Positions 45,351 through 55,214 of a stretch of 64,000 bases of DNA are shown here, piece by piece; the stretch's first letter is position 1, and each line of letters starts with the position of its first letter. Below the pieces are notes generated by a model, which was not told the DNA's origin, searched no databases, and saw only the letters and a list, made by a program, of their open reading frames with translations. A program made the position numbers and the translations under genes. The stretch is from Hevea brasiliensis (taxonomy: Eukaryota > Streptophyta > Magnoliopsida > Malpighiales > Euphorbiaceae): positions 45,750,750 through 45,814,749 of the forward strand of contig NC_079509.1 in assembly GCF_030052815.1 (NCBI RefSeq), in the 5' to 3' direction.

Positions 45351-47030
45351 CAGTGGGGCCAATGGTAATTTTACACTAGAATCCAGTGGGGATCCTAGGC
45401 CTTCAGTCCTTCGCTTTTGTATTCTTACACTAGAATCCAGTGGGGATCCTAGGCCTTCAAATTCCTGTTTTTGTAATTCAAGGTGATGATTTTGGTTAGA
45501 AGTGGATGGATCTGATGGACTAATTCTGGGTGTAATGGATTTGTATAAAATTTGGTTTTGTAAAAACTCAATGAATGATTGAGCTACCATGATATGATCC
45601 TCATGATATTTAATTCTGCTAAGGAGGTCAGCCACATATTTATTAGCTTCCTCGAACTCAATACAAAGTGCATTGAGAGCTGTTACTCCCAACTTTTTGT
45701 TTTGTATTAAAGTCCAAAGATTGTCAAATAAACATTGGTGCCTTTCTGTGGGAATAAATGCAGTTCTAGCTACATTAATTCTGAATTTTTGAACAGGAGT
45801 TTTGGAGAGGACTATTGGTCTAAAGTGGTCTAAATCACCATTGTTGGATGATTCTGCCATCTGCAAAAACTCACAAGGGTTAGTTTGTAATAAGCAGTAA
45901 TAAAAAAATTGATTTTTGAAAACAAGCTCGTTTAAAGAAATTTCTTTTTGTAAATGCCATCTTGTTTCCTTTTCCAAAACATTTATTTGATTATCAAAAA
46001 TGGAATAAGCCTTTATGATATTCAAATTCTTTGTTTTGGGTTTTTCAACAAAAGGAAAAACAAGATTTTGGTTTTTTGTTTTAAAAGAAATACTATCATA
46101 GTTGACTTTGTAGGGAGTAATCAAATTGATGAAAGGCGTCCCTAAAATGACACTATGACTGATATCTTTTATTAAAACAAATGAAGTTTGTAGAAGGAGA
46201 TTTGAATTGGCTATTTAAGCCTCTGTTTTGTAATTAATTTTGATTTTGGAATTATTTGCAGCTAAAAGGTTTTCAGTAGTTTTTTCTTGGAATTTTTCTG
46301 GAACAATGCCTTCCTTAATACAATTTATATCTGCACCTGTATCAAATAAGGCAATTGTATCGATCTTGAAACCTTTTGAAAAAACTATCGAAATTTTTAT
46401 CAAATATCTTCTGGAAGAAATCTCATTAAGGATGAAAGAAATTCTTTTGTAGGTTTTTCAAGATTTTGAATTTCTAAAGTATTTTCTTCATCTTCTTCTT
46501 CGACTTCTTCATTGACTTGTTTTGAAAGTAATTTTTGAAGTATTTCTGAGTCCTGTGCCTGTTTTTCCTTTAGCTCATTAAGCTCAATCTTAATAGTTTT
46601 TATTTCTTCCTGGAGGCTTTGGACTGAAACAGTTGGTTGTTTTGAAGTCTTTATTCTACCCAACATGGCTGTGAGGTCATATGTGTTTTTTGTAACAGAG
46701 GGCAGAATAGAAGGTTTTTGTATTGGTGGTTCTTCAAAGGTTTTTAAAAGTTTTCCTAAAAATTCCTTTTATAGTTGAGAATCTTCAACCTGTGTAAGGA
46801 TTTCTAAGAGTAACTTCTGGTCTTTTGAAAGAACATTGATCTTCAATTTTGGTTTTGTAAACAGTTCATTTTCTGTTTCAGAATCTGAACTTGTGATTAA
46901 TTCATCAATTTGTAATCCTTCTTCATTTTCTGTGGGTTCAGAATTACTGGACTCACCTTCGGTTTCAACTAAAAGAGCAGTTATTTTATTAATAACTTCT
47001 TCTTCTAATTGTAACTCATGAAGTTTTTTG
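45351..47030 (-). pseudogene. Coiled coil, protease and B-specific domain, unit 14
   Basis: Frame 46124-45120 is open over the post-protease region, B-specific domain and EGLGSPLD repeat. The protease active site lies in frame 46403-46215, which ends at a TCA-to-TAA stop; the coiled coil is in 46666-46400, with a small deletion near 46435 between the two. Confidence 0.75.
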
Positions 47031-48480
47031 TTTAACTTGCAAAAATTTGCAGTGTGGCCTTTGTTACCACATTTGTAGCAAGTGAAATTTTTTATTTTTG
47101 ATTTGGATTGAGGATTAGGTTTACTAGTCTTTTTTGGAAGTTTTTTGTAATAGGAATCTTTTTCTGGCTTTGAAGAGTTTTTGTATTTTTGGGATGATTT
47201 TTTGTAAGGTTTTCTGCTACAACTTCCTCCACAATCTGGAGTAGGGTTTTTGGTTCCTATTTCAAATTATTTGCAGAAAAGATCCTAACTCTTGGCGAGT
47301 TTTTCTCATTTCCCATTTCAAATGTTTTTGTAATTTCAAATCCTGACAGATCTTTAAACCTTCTTTTTGAGTGAGACTGACTAGTTCACCATAGGTTAAT
47401 TTATCATACGGGATTTGATTTCCAAATGCTTCCTTAATTTTAATCCTAACCTTTTCTCCTAAGAGGATCGGAAGTCCAGCAAGGAATTTTTCTTTCCAAA
47501 AGGGCTGATTAGAATCTTCTCTAAGCATTACCCTAGTAAGGAAAGTGTTTTTGTAATACTGAAAATCACTCAGTTTTTTGCATCTAAGATTTGAAAGGAG
47601 TTCGGCATTTTTATCCTTAAGATGAGATTGGTCACCAACGAAATGTAAGGAGATTGTTACTATCAAGGTGGCTACTGCATCTGGGATTGGTTGGCCTAAC
47701 TCATCAAGAATTGGCACGCCATCTTCTTGAGTTTGTATGGATTCTAGAATCTTAGATTTTTGTAGGTTCGTGAGATGATAATCCCACCATCCTTTGAGTC
47801 GCCCCGAGAATCCTGCAATGAGGAGTTCAGCAATAGCTCTGTCTGGGGTTCCAGTTTGGGTTTTGTAAGCATTTGCTGCCATGGTCATTTGCTGGAGCAA
47901 ATTCAAGATGTTGTATTCAGACATACCATCTATGTTCCATTCATAGACAGTAGAGGCATTGAATTTAGACTGGTCGATTTGAGATCTATTTTCTATGCCT
48001 AAGTCCGAGTCGTTATTGGGAGGGGTGTTGCTACCCGCGGCCAATAAAGTCTATTGATTTGTAAAGGTTTTGAAGACTGAATTTTTTCAGTTTGGATGGG
48101 CTGGTTTTCTTGGCTTTGGACATCTGAATCCGAATCTTCCTCAATTATATTGACACTCCTTTGGGAGGTTTGATGTGTTTCAGGTGCTACTGGAGTAGAA
48201 GTCGAAGCTTCTAGCCTAGTCTTCATGTCTCTCAAAGCTTGGATGAATTCAGAATTATTGTTGTTTTGTAAATCCTTTTGACTGTTTTTGGAAACTTGGA
48301 ATGGTTTGAAGATTGGGTTTTTCAATTTTGTATCCGGCTTAGTTTCAATTTGAGAAACTGTAGCCTGTTGGTTTTGTTCCATTTTTTTGTAATTGCTTAC
48401 CTATGGTATGCAAATGGGCATTTGTAAAGTTATTCTGTAGAACAATGTTTTTTATATTCACAGAATCACTCTCATTTGGA
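47031..48480 (-). pseudogene. Capsid and zinc knuckle, unit 14
   Basis: Lead-in 48382-47999, capsid core 48044-47262 with LIAGFSGRLKGWWDYHL, and the CCHC knuckle (about 47085-47040). Differences at 47970-48015 replace CTG words with TCG-like words and break the join between lead-in and core. Confidence 0.8.
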
Positions 48481-50214
48481 ATTTTGTAAGGGGCTGCTTC
48501 TACTGTTTGTTCCAAGTGGGGAATTTTTACTATCCTAAGAGGAGGATGTTCAGACTGTATTTTTCTACCATCTGAAATTTCCCATTCAGGAACTTTGTTT
48601 CTAACAAAGAATGTGATTAATAGATGCTTTTTCTTACGCTTGGTTAATGCATGCTTTTTCTTACGCTTTCTTTAGAAGATCTTTCAGAGCCGCAATGAAC
48701 TCCGATTGATTATCTTCTGACTCCTGTTGTTTGGGTTTCGAAATTTGAGAAGGTGTTGAAGCTGGATTTTATTTTTTGAAAGTTTTTGGAGTTTTGGAAA
48801 ATGGACATGAAATGTTATGCTCTTTAGCATACATCTCAAACCAATCAAAGAAAAGAATATGGACTCTATGTTGGTGTATAAAGTCATAATATTTCTTTTG
48901 AATTTCTTCCCTTTCATTATTGAAATTTTTGAAAAACCACATTTGCTTTTTATGATTTTTAGGAGAATAAAAATCATCACGCAAATATTGTCTGTCTACT
49001 TCAAATTATTTTTCAAGCACATTAAGTTCATGGTTTATATTTTCTGTAATGGCTGAAAAGGTAGGAGAAGTAGGTTCTGACTCTGTTTGGGTTTCATCCT
49101 GAACAGACTCATTTTATAAATTTATATAAACTGGATGTGGAACATTTGTAGAGTAATTTACGTTTTGTAAAGTGGATCTAGGTATTTCTGAAGTAGAAAA
49201 CCTAGAAGAGCTAGGTAAATCTGAGGTAGAATACCTAGGCTGAATATTTTGTATTTCAACTGGTTTTGTAAAAGGCAAACTAATGACAGAAGTTATACGA
49301 GACACTCCTCCTATGTCTACAGTACTGGACGTTGAGGAATCATCTGAAAACCTAAGGCTTCTGTTAAAGCTAAGGCTGACTCTTCCATCATCATACTGGG
49401 TTATTTGCCTAAGTTGAACGTTTGGCTTAACTATTTTTGAAGATTCTGGTTCTACTGTACCTTCTAAGATCGATTCTTCTGGTAGGGTTATGTCCTTCCA
49501 CTAGATAGATCTAGGGATTACAGTGTTGGATTTTGTAAGATCAGTTTGTAAAAGCAAAGTTTCTCCTCTTTTACTTTGAAACTTATGTTTTGTAGCAAAA
49601 GCAGAAACCATAGCTTTGTAATGAATTTTGTAAATCAGTGCAAGAGGAATAGATCTTTCAAGCATTTTGTAATTGTGAGTTTTGATTTGTAAAATAAGGG
49701 ATTTTGTAATATTACTGTCGTTTAAGGAAACAGTAAAATTTGGATAGCAATCAAAAGATATTGGTCCACTGCATAAACTAGACTCGACTGAACTAAGCAA
49801 GGAGTCCTGGAAGTTTATAAACCTAGTATCTCTAAGAACTGCTAGGATTGAGGTGTTCAACCCTTCTTTTGTAAGCGGTTTAATTCCAACTTGGACTAAA
49901 CCTATGTGGATGTATTTGTATTGTTTTATACGGTGTTTTTGTAAAGATTTTTGAGACAGAAGAGAAATCGTCTCAAAGGGTTTTGTAATCTGAAGATCTC
50001 TTTCTTCAGTTTTGATTGTGAAATCAGTTTTGAAAAAATTGAGTTTTGTAGTCTGATAGATTTGATCCTTTTGTACTTTTGGAATTTCCCAATTATCTAT
50101 ACATTTTTCAAAATTTTCGATTATTATTTCTTCACTATTAACTATCTTTCTCGACTCGGAGGACGAGGTAGAAGAGTTTGAAGAAGAAACTGTCCTACAG
50201 AAAATTGGATTTGT
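48481..50214 (-). pseudogene. Movement protein and linker, unit 14, start codon lost
   Basis: The codon that is ATG in other copies is ACA here (50214-50212). MP is open to a CAG-to-TAG stop at 49503-49501; later pieces (49305-49114, 48984-48769) carry the linker and aromatic segment, with a further stop near 49010. Confidence 0.8.
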
Positions 50215-50443
50215 ACTTAAATAATTTTCTAGGTTGATCTTTTGAGTTAAGTGAGGTAATCGCACCAGGAATCACTGCCCTAAACACGCCCTCTCGGCTA
50301 AACACGGGATTTACAACCCAGGCCTGTTTACACCTCTAAAGAAGCTGTCTTATCACCTTAAGATCATCTTACCAACCTCAAAAATGTTTAAATGCGAATC
50401 CGAACCTTAAATAGAACCTTTTCCCCCCCAGGCTCTGATACCA
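50215..50443 (-). promoter_or_regulatory. Primer site and 5' leader of unit 14
   Basis: An intact TGGTATCAGAGCC occupies 50443-50431, followed by the G run and the leader. The first base of the primer site is the last viral base of this unit; component A of unit 15 begins next to it on the other strand. Confidence 0.85.
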
Positions 50444-50464
50444 ATCAAAAATAAAGAAAGTAGT

Positions 50465-52639
50465 TTGGAAACTCAAAAACCTCCAGAAGATTTTCTTTTC
50501 ATCCTCAATCAGATCACCTCCAGAAAATATTTGATACAAATTACCATTGTTTTTTCAAACGATTTCAAAATCAATACAATTGCTTTATTTGATACAGGAG
50601 CAGATTTGAACTGTATTAAAGAAGGAATTATTCCAAAGAGATTTCACGAAAAAACCACAGAAAAGCTTTCAGTTGCAAATAATTCAAAAATGGCTATTAG
50701 CTATAAGACAGAAGCCTCCATAGCTAATGGTGATTTTCTTTTCAAAACCTCATTCGTAATTGTTCAAGATATTCATCATAGTGTAATCTTAGGGACTCCT
50801 TTCATTAACTTGATAACTCCCTACAAGGTTAATGATGATAGTATCTCTTTCAAAACTACAAAACAAACTCTTGTTTTCCCTTTCGTTACAAAACCAAAAA
50901 CAAGAAATCTCAATATTATAAAAGCTTGTTCCATTTATAATAATGAGATTAATGTTTTAATAGAGGGAAAAAGGCAACACTTGTTGTATTTACAGCAAGA
51001 TGTTTCTTTAACAAGAATTGAAAAACAATTACAAAATGATTTGGTGAAAAAGAAAATTTCGGATTTCAAAACCCAAATTGAAAGAGAAATTTGTTCTGAT
51101 TTACCAAACGCCTTTTGGAATCGTAAACAACATATGGTAGATTTACCATATGAAAATGATTTCAATGAAAAACAGATACCTACAAAAGCCAGACCAATCC
51201 AAATGAATGCTGAATTAGAACAACACTATCGTTCAGAAATTTTGGATTTAAAGAAAAAAGGATTAATTACAGAATCTAGATCTCCTTGGAGTTGTGCAGC
51301 TTTTTATGTAAACAAAAATTCAAAAATAGAAAGAGGCACTCCTAGATTAGTAATTAATTACAAACCTTTGAATAAAGCTTTGAAATGGATCAGGTATCTA
51401 ATTCCAAACAAAAAAGATCTTTTACAAAAACTTCATTCTGCATTTGTATTTTCCAAATTTGATATGAAATCAGGATTTTGGCAAATACAAATTGATCCAA
51501 AAGATAGATACAAAACCGCATTCACAGTTCCCTTTGGACAGTATGAGTGGAAGGTTATGCCTTTTGGCCTGAAAAATGCCCCATCAGAATTCCAGAGAAT
51601 TATGAATGAAATCTTTAATCCATATTCAAAATTTTGCATAGTCTATATAGATGACGTTCTTGTGTTCTCGGAGTCAATTGAACAACACTTCAAACACTTA
51701 AGAATATTCTTCTCTGTTACAAAACGAAATGGCCTTGCCGTTTCAAAATCAAAGATTTCTCTTTTCCAAACCAGAGTTAGGTTTCTAGGTCATTACATAT
51801 CCCAAGGAACCATTACTCCAATAGAGAGAAGTCTAGAATTTTCAAATAAATTTCCTAACAAAATCTTGGATAAAACCCAGCTGCAAAGATTCTTAGGTAG
51901 CTTGAATTATGTCTTAGATTTTTGTCCAAATATTAACCGTTTAGCAAAACCCTTGCATGATAGGTTAAAGAAAAACCCTGCTCCATGGACAGATCATCAC
52001 ACTGAAGTGATCCGTCATATTAAACAACAGGTCCAAACCATTCCTTGTCTGCATTTAGCAGATCCATTAGCCTCTAAGGTAGTCGAAACAGATGCCTCAG
52101 AGTTAGGTTATGGTGGAATTTTAAAACAAGTTCAAAACGGAAAAGAACAAATAGTTCAATTCCATTCTGCACATTGGAATGATTGTCAAAAGAAATACTC
52201 TACCATCAAAAAAGAGATTCTTGCAATTGTCATGTGCATACAAAAATTTCAAAGTGATTTATTAAATCAAAAATTTTTACTTAGAATTGATTGCAAATCA
52301 GCCAAAGAAGTTTTGCAAAAAGATGTTCAAAATCTTGCATCAAAACAAATTTTTGCACGATGGCAAGCAATTTTAGGTATTTTTGATTTTGAAATTGAAT
52401 TTATAAAAGGAGATACAAATTCCATCCCAGACTTTCTAACCAGAGAATTTCTTCAAAACAGGCCAATGCCCAGAAAGAAAAATACCAAGGCTGAAGCCTT
52501 AGCCTCTACAAAACCAAACCCTACAAAACCAACCATCTCTTCTGCAAAACCTATTCAAACTTGGGCAGACATGGTCGAAGCAGAAGAAGAAGATCAAATA
52601 AAATTTATTGAATCTCAGTTCCGTAAAATGCAGACCTGA
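50465..52639 (+). CDS. Aspartic protease, reverse transcriptase and RNase H of component A (724 codons open)
   Basis: The frame enters from the left junction; TTG at 50465 is not a plausible start. In order: protease with DTGAD (50591-50605) and ILGT (near 50790), RT with RLVINYKPLN, KFDMKSGFWQI, PFGLKNAPSEFQ and YIDD (51644-51655), connection, and RNase H with the likely catalytic residues Asp in ETDAS (52091-52093), Glu in KKEIL, Asp in RIDCKSA and Asp in SIPDFLTRE. All expected catalytic residues are present. It ends in a frameshift in the linker (52639). RT and RNase H convert the pregenomic RNA to DNA; this is the only copy in the window with all of them in one frame. Confidence 0.9.
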   Translation: METQKPPEDFLFILNQITSRKYLIQITIVFSNDFKINTIALFDTGADLNCIKEGIIPKRFHEKTTEKLSVANNSKMAISYKTEASIANGDFLFKTSFVIVQDIHHSVILGTPFINLITPYKVNDDSISFKTTKQTLVFPFVTKPKTRNLNIIKACSIYNNEINVLIEGKRQHLLYLQQDVSLTRIEKQLQNDLVKKKISDFKTQIEREICSDLPNAFWNRKQHMVDLPYENDFNEKQIPTKARPIQMNAELEQHYRSEILDLKKKGLITESRSPWSCAAFYVNKNSKIERGTPRLVINYKPLNKALKWIRYLIPNKKDLLQKLHSAFVFSKFDMKSGFWQIQIDPKDRYKTAFTVPFGQYEWKVMPFGLKNAPSEFQRIMNEIFNPYSKFCIVYIDDVLVFSESIEQHFKHLRIFFSVTKRNGLAVSKSKISLFQTRVRFLGHYISQGTITPIERSLEFSNKFPNKILDKTQLQRFLGSLNYVLDFCPNINRLAKPLHDRLKKNPAPWTDHHTEVIRHIKQQVQTIPCLHLADPLASKVVETDASELGYGGILKQVQNGKEQIVQFHSAHWNDCQKKYSTIKKEILAIVMCIQKFQSDLLNQKFLLRIDCKSAKEVLQKDVQNLASKQIFARWQAILGIFDFEIEFIKGDTNSIPDFLTREFLQNRPMPRKKNTKAEALASTKPNPTKPTISSAKPIQTWADMVEAEEEDQIKFIESQFRKMQT

Positions 52640-53921
52640 TTCAAAAATGGATAGAATCACTGTCCAAATCTCCTTAAGTTATTCAGGATCTACAAAACAT
52701 AACTCAGGCCAATCAGGCCCAGAAAGGTAAATCTACAAAACCTATTTCCAAAACCCAGGAGAAAGGAGAGTCTTCCTCTCAAAAAACCCTTTCTCAAACT
52801 TTTCAAAACATTTCTCAAGCCCATGAGATTTTATAAATAGATTTTCAAACCGATGTTTCCCAACCAAATTCTTCTCAAATAGTTTTGTCTCAAACAAAAT
52901 TAAAAAAGAAGTCTTCGGAGTGGATTACAAAAACCCATTTTCAAAATGTTTTGATCATAGAGGATGAGTTCTTACACCAAGATGCCTCTATGGCAATTTC
53001 AAAAGCCTTTACAAAAGGATGGTATTACAAACCTTGGGATCTTTCCAAAACCCGAGCCTACTACTGTGCAATACTTGAAATTATCGGCTCAAAGAAAATC
53101 AAACATTTTTATCTAAAAGAAAATCATCTCGATCAAGCTTATTCAACCTGCTACATTCAAAATGTCCTTAATCCTTCTGATTAGGGGCAAGAACTTACAA
53201 AACCAAAAATCTTCCCATTATCATTCCAAAACAAGATTGACCATTGCCAACATTTCAATTACTGGGATTACCAACAGGCATGGTACAATACCTTTCTCAT
53301 ACAAAATCACAAGAATAGTCATTCATGGCTGTTCTATTTCCAAAAAACATTTGATCCTTCCAAAACCCCTTCATGGTTTGCTCAGTGGTGGAAGTATTTT
53401 GGTGCACTACCTGAAATTCTTACACCAAAAATATCAGAGAGTTTAAACCTTTTCAAAACCCATTACAAACCCTCACCCAAAGAGAAAAGGTTTCCTCCTC
53501 TTCTCTTGTTCTCTTCAAAATTCTTTTTACCTTGGGTTCTTATCTGGTTTTTTGAATTTCGACCCCAAGATGGATTGAATACAATCATCAGAAGGTTCAA
53601 GGTAAAATGGTGGGATTCATTTAATATCCCAGAAACAATTACAAACCAAGGAGTAAAAACCTGGCTTAAGGGAAAAAACCTGTTGCCACCAACTCCTACA
53701 CAAAACTTTTCAAATCAATTGTTTTTGGCTCAAAGATCACATGCCATGGCAAGATTAGCAGGAGCTAAAAATGATGAAGAATATTTTGCAATAATGGAAC
53801 AATTATTGCAAAACAGAACCAATTCTTCTCAGACCAATTTCGACTGTAACCCATCATAGATTTGGGAGAAGATGATGAAGAAGGTTGTGGTATCTCTTCA
53901 CAAATACAAAATCTGTTATAA
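52640..53921 (+). pseudogene. Component A C-terminal domain, unit 15, broken
   Basis: A Ser/Gln/Lys linker with stops near 52675 and 52835 is followed by a frame open at 52885-53184 that ends at TAG where unit 1 has TGG. The Trp-rich part (FAQWWKYFG near 53378, WFFEFRPQDG near 53548) and QRSHAMARLAG follow, with a frame break near 53835 just before the acidic tail, which ends at TAA 53919-53921. Function unknown. Confidence 0.75.
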
Positions 53922-54120
53922 AAAAAAAAGAAAAAGAAAAAAAAAGAAAAAGAAAAAGAAAAGAAAAAGACCGGCAAAAGAAATTTATGGCGGCAAAATT
54001 ATCCATTTTCTCTTCATTTTCCTTTTATTTTAACTTTTGTAATCATTTTTATTCTCTTTTCTCTCTTTCTTTTTCCTTTAATCATTTTTATTCTCTTCCT
54101 TTATTTCAAAACTAGACAGG

Positions 54121-54236
54121 ACACTGTTCACCTGTCATATCTTGTACTGTTCACTTTTTACTGTTCGCATATGAAGGAGACAAGAAGCACTGTTCACACG
54201 TGAAGGCATCAAGTGGCAGACACTGTTCAAATCCTA
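54121..54236 (+). promoter_or_regulatory. ACTGTTC repeat cluster, putative enhancer
   Basis: ACTGTTC occurs five times within about 115 bases upstream of the TATA box, each in a slightly different context, one followed by CACGTG (G-box core). The cluster is present in every complete promoter of the window. It probably binds host transcription factors; which ones cannot be told from the sequence. Confidence 0.6.
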
Positions 54237-54265
54237 CAAAATTACAAAACTGCCGCTGGACACTT

Positions 54266-54274
54266 CTATATAAG
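54266..54274 (+). promoter_or_regulatory. TATA box upstream of unit 16
   Basis: CTATATAAG followed by GGGG. The next plus-strand copy is at 61435, 7,169 bases away, so a full B genome with terminal redundancy lies between and beyond. Confidence 0.75.
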
Positions 54275-54520
54275 GGGCATTCATCCAAAGAAGGAGGAGG
54301 CCACTTCAAAGGAACAAAAGCTTACCCAAGCTTCTCCCTCTTCAAGCTTCTCCCTTTCAAGCTTTTCAAGCCGAGAGAATCCGAAGAAGGTCCTGAAGGA
54401 GTCTCAACCCGAGGTTCAGAAGGAGCAAGAAGGTTGATTCACTTCCTATCCTGCCCTACCTCTACCTCGCCTACAAACTTACAAACCTTGTACTTCCTTG
54501 TAGTAGATCTTAGGAAGCTT

Positions 54521-54529
54521 ATGTGCTGA
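54521..54529 (+). promoter_or_regulatory. Two-codon upstream ORF in the leader
   Basis: ATGTGCTGA (Met-Cys-stop) is the first ATG downstream of the TATA box. It is kept in all the leaders in which I looked (units 1, 5, 10, 14, 15, 16; TGT instead of TGC in unit 5). In cauliflower mosaic and rice tungro viruses a short first uORF before a stem supports ribosome shunting; a similar role here is inference. Confidence 0.6.
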
Positions 54530-54647
54530 GCTACCTTTGTAAGTCCTACCCGGAATTACATCTCCAAAACCTTTGTACAAATCTTACAAAATTTATAAGA
54601 TTTTGAAGTAAGTTTTCTTCAAATTTCTTTTACAAAGTTTATTTTGC

Positions 54648-54674
54648 ATGCATATGGTCGGTTCAACCGCCTGA
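54648..54674 (+). promoter_or_regulatory. Second upstream ORF in the leader (8 codons)
   Basis: ATGCATATGGTC... to TGA, present in the other leaders with minor changes. A third one, of 19 codons, covers 54696-54755 and overlaps the first GGACTGG repeat. Confidence 0.5.
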
Positions 54675-54703
54675 TCTGCATAAATATACGTATATATGTT
54701 CAT

Positions 54704-54821
54704 AACGGACTGGCTCTGCCGCCTATTGAATATATACATGTATATTCATATTTAAATTTCAAGTTTAATTTTTATTTTTGTTAAGTATATATATTCTTAA
54801 CGGACTGGCTCTGCCGCCTAT
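54704..54821 (+). repeat. Leader repeat pair with AT palindromes
   Basis: A 23-base word containing CGGACTGGCTCTGCCGCC occurs exactly twice (54704-54726 and 54799-54821), 95 bases apart. Around the copies are AT-rich near-palindromes: TATACATGTATA at 54733-54744 and GTTAAG...CTTAAC at 54780-54801. The module recurs in all complete leaders on both strands. Its function is unknown; an RNA structure for packaging, dimerisation or translation is possible. Confidence 0.7.
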
Positions 54822-54984
54822 AGAATATATATATTTCTTTAATTTACAAATTTAATTTTCATTTCTGAAGATTTCCCTTTCTTGTGCATTTTGTTTATTT
54901 CTTTAATTGTTTATATATTATTCAAGATCTAGATTATTGCTTCTTCCCTGTTAGCTCATCCCCCTTTCGATCCCGGTGCGTCCT

Positions 54985-54997
54985 TGGTATCAGAGCC
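54985..54997 (+). promoter_or_regulatory. Primer binding site for initiator Met-tRNA (unit 16)
   Basis: TGGTATCAGAGCC followed by a G run, 218 bases upstream of the MP ATG. Confidence 0.9.
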
Positions 54998-55214
54998 TGG
55001 GGGGGAAAAGGTTCTATTTAAGGTTCGGATTCACATTTAAACATTTTTGAGGTTGGTAAGATGATCTTAAGGTGATAAGACAGCTTCTTTAGAGGTGTAA
55101 ACAGGCCTGGGTTGTAAGTCCCGTTTTTAGCCGAGAGGGCGTGTTTAGGGCAGTGATTCCTGGTGCGATTACCTCACTTAACTCAAAAGATCAACCTAGA
55201 AAAATTCTTTAAGT
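54998..55214 (+). promoter_or_regulatory. Leader between primer site and MP, unit 16
   Basis: AT-rich, with one short upstream frame (ATG ATC TTA AGG TGA near 55060). It ends at AAGTATGAATCC, the common MP start context. Confidence 0.75.

Larger units (their letters stand above)
43745..50443 (-). mobile_element. Unit 14: component B bounded at both ends by the primer site
   Basis: The right end at 50443 is the first base of TGGTATCAGAGCC on the minus strand, and the left end at 43745 is CCTTGG, the last bases before the next primer site. The copy therefore equals one linear genome opened at the minus-strand start. It is 6,699 bp because of an internal deletion of about 488 bp and smaller losses. 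Confidence 0.85.
50444..54984 (+). mobile_element. Unit 15: 3' half of component A with promoter, plus strand
   Basis: It starts just before the protease and runs through RT, RNase H and the C-terminal domain into a complete promoter and leader, which joins the primer site of unit 16 head to tail. MP and spacer are missing. Confidence 0.9.
53922..54984 (+). promoter_or_regulatory. Complete promoter and leader between units 15 and 16
   Basis: A/G tract (to about 53969), GACCGGCAAAAG block, pyrimidine-rich stretch, ACTGTTC repeats (54121-54236), TATA box, leader with three short upstream frames and two GGACTGGCTCTGCCGCC repeats, then the primer site of unit 16. This is the reference regulatory region on the plus strand. 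Confidence 0.85.

Noticed and set aside
52640..53921. A separate second gene downstream of RNase H
   Set aside because: The stops that separate it differ between units 1 and 15 and are single C-to-T type changes, so the frame was probably continuous with RNase H.
54640..54830. Hammerhead-type ribozyme in the leader repeats
   Set aside because: The CTGATGA and GAAA core words of a hammerhead are not arranged in the repeats.
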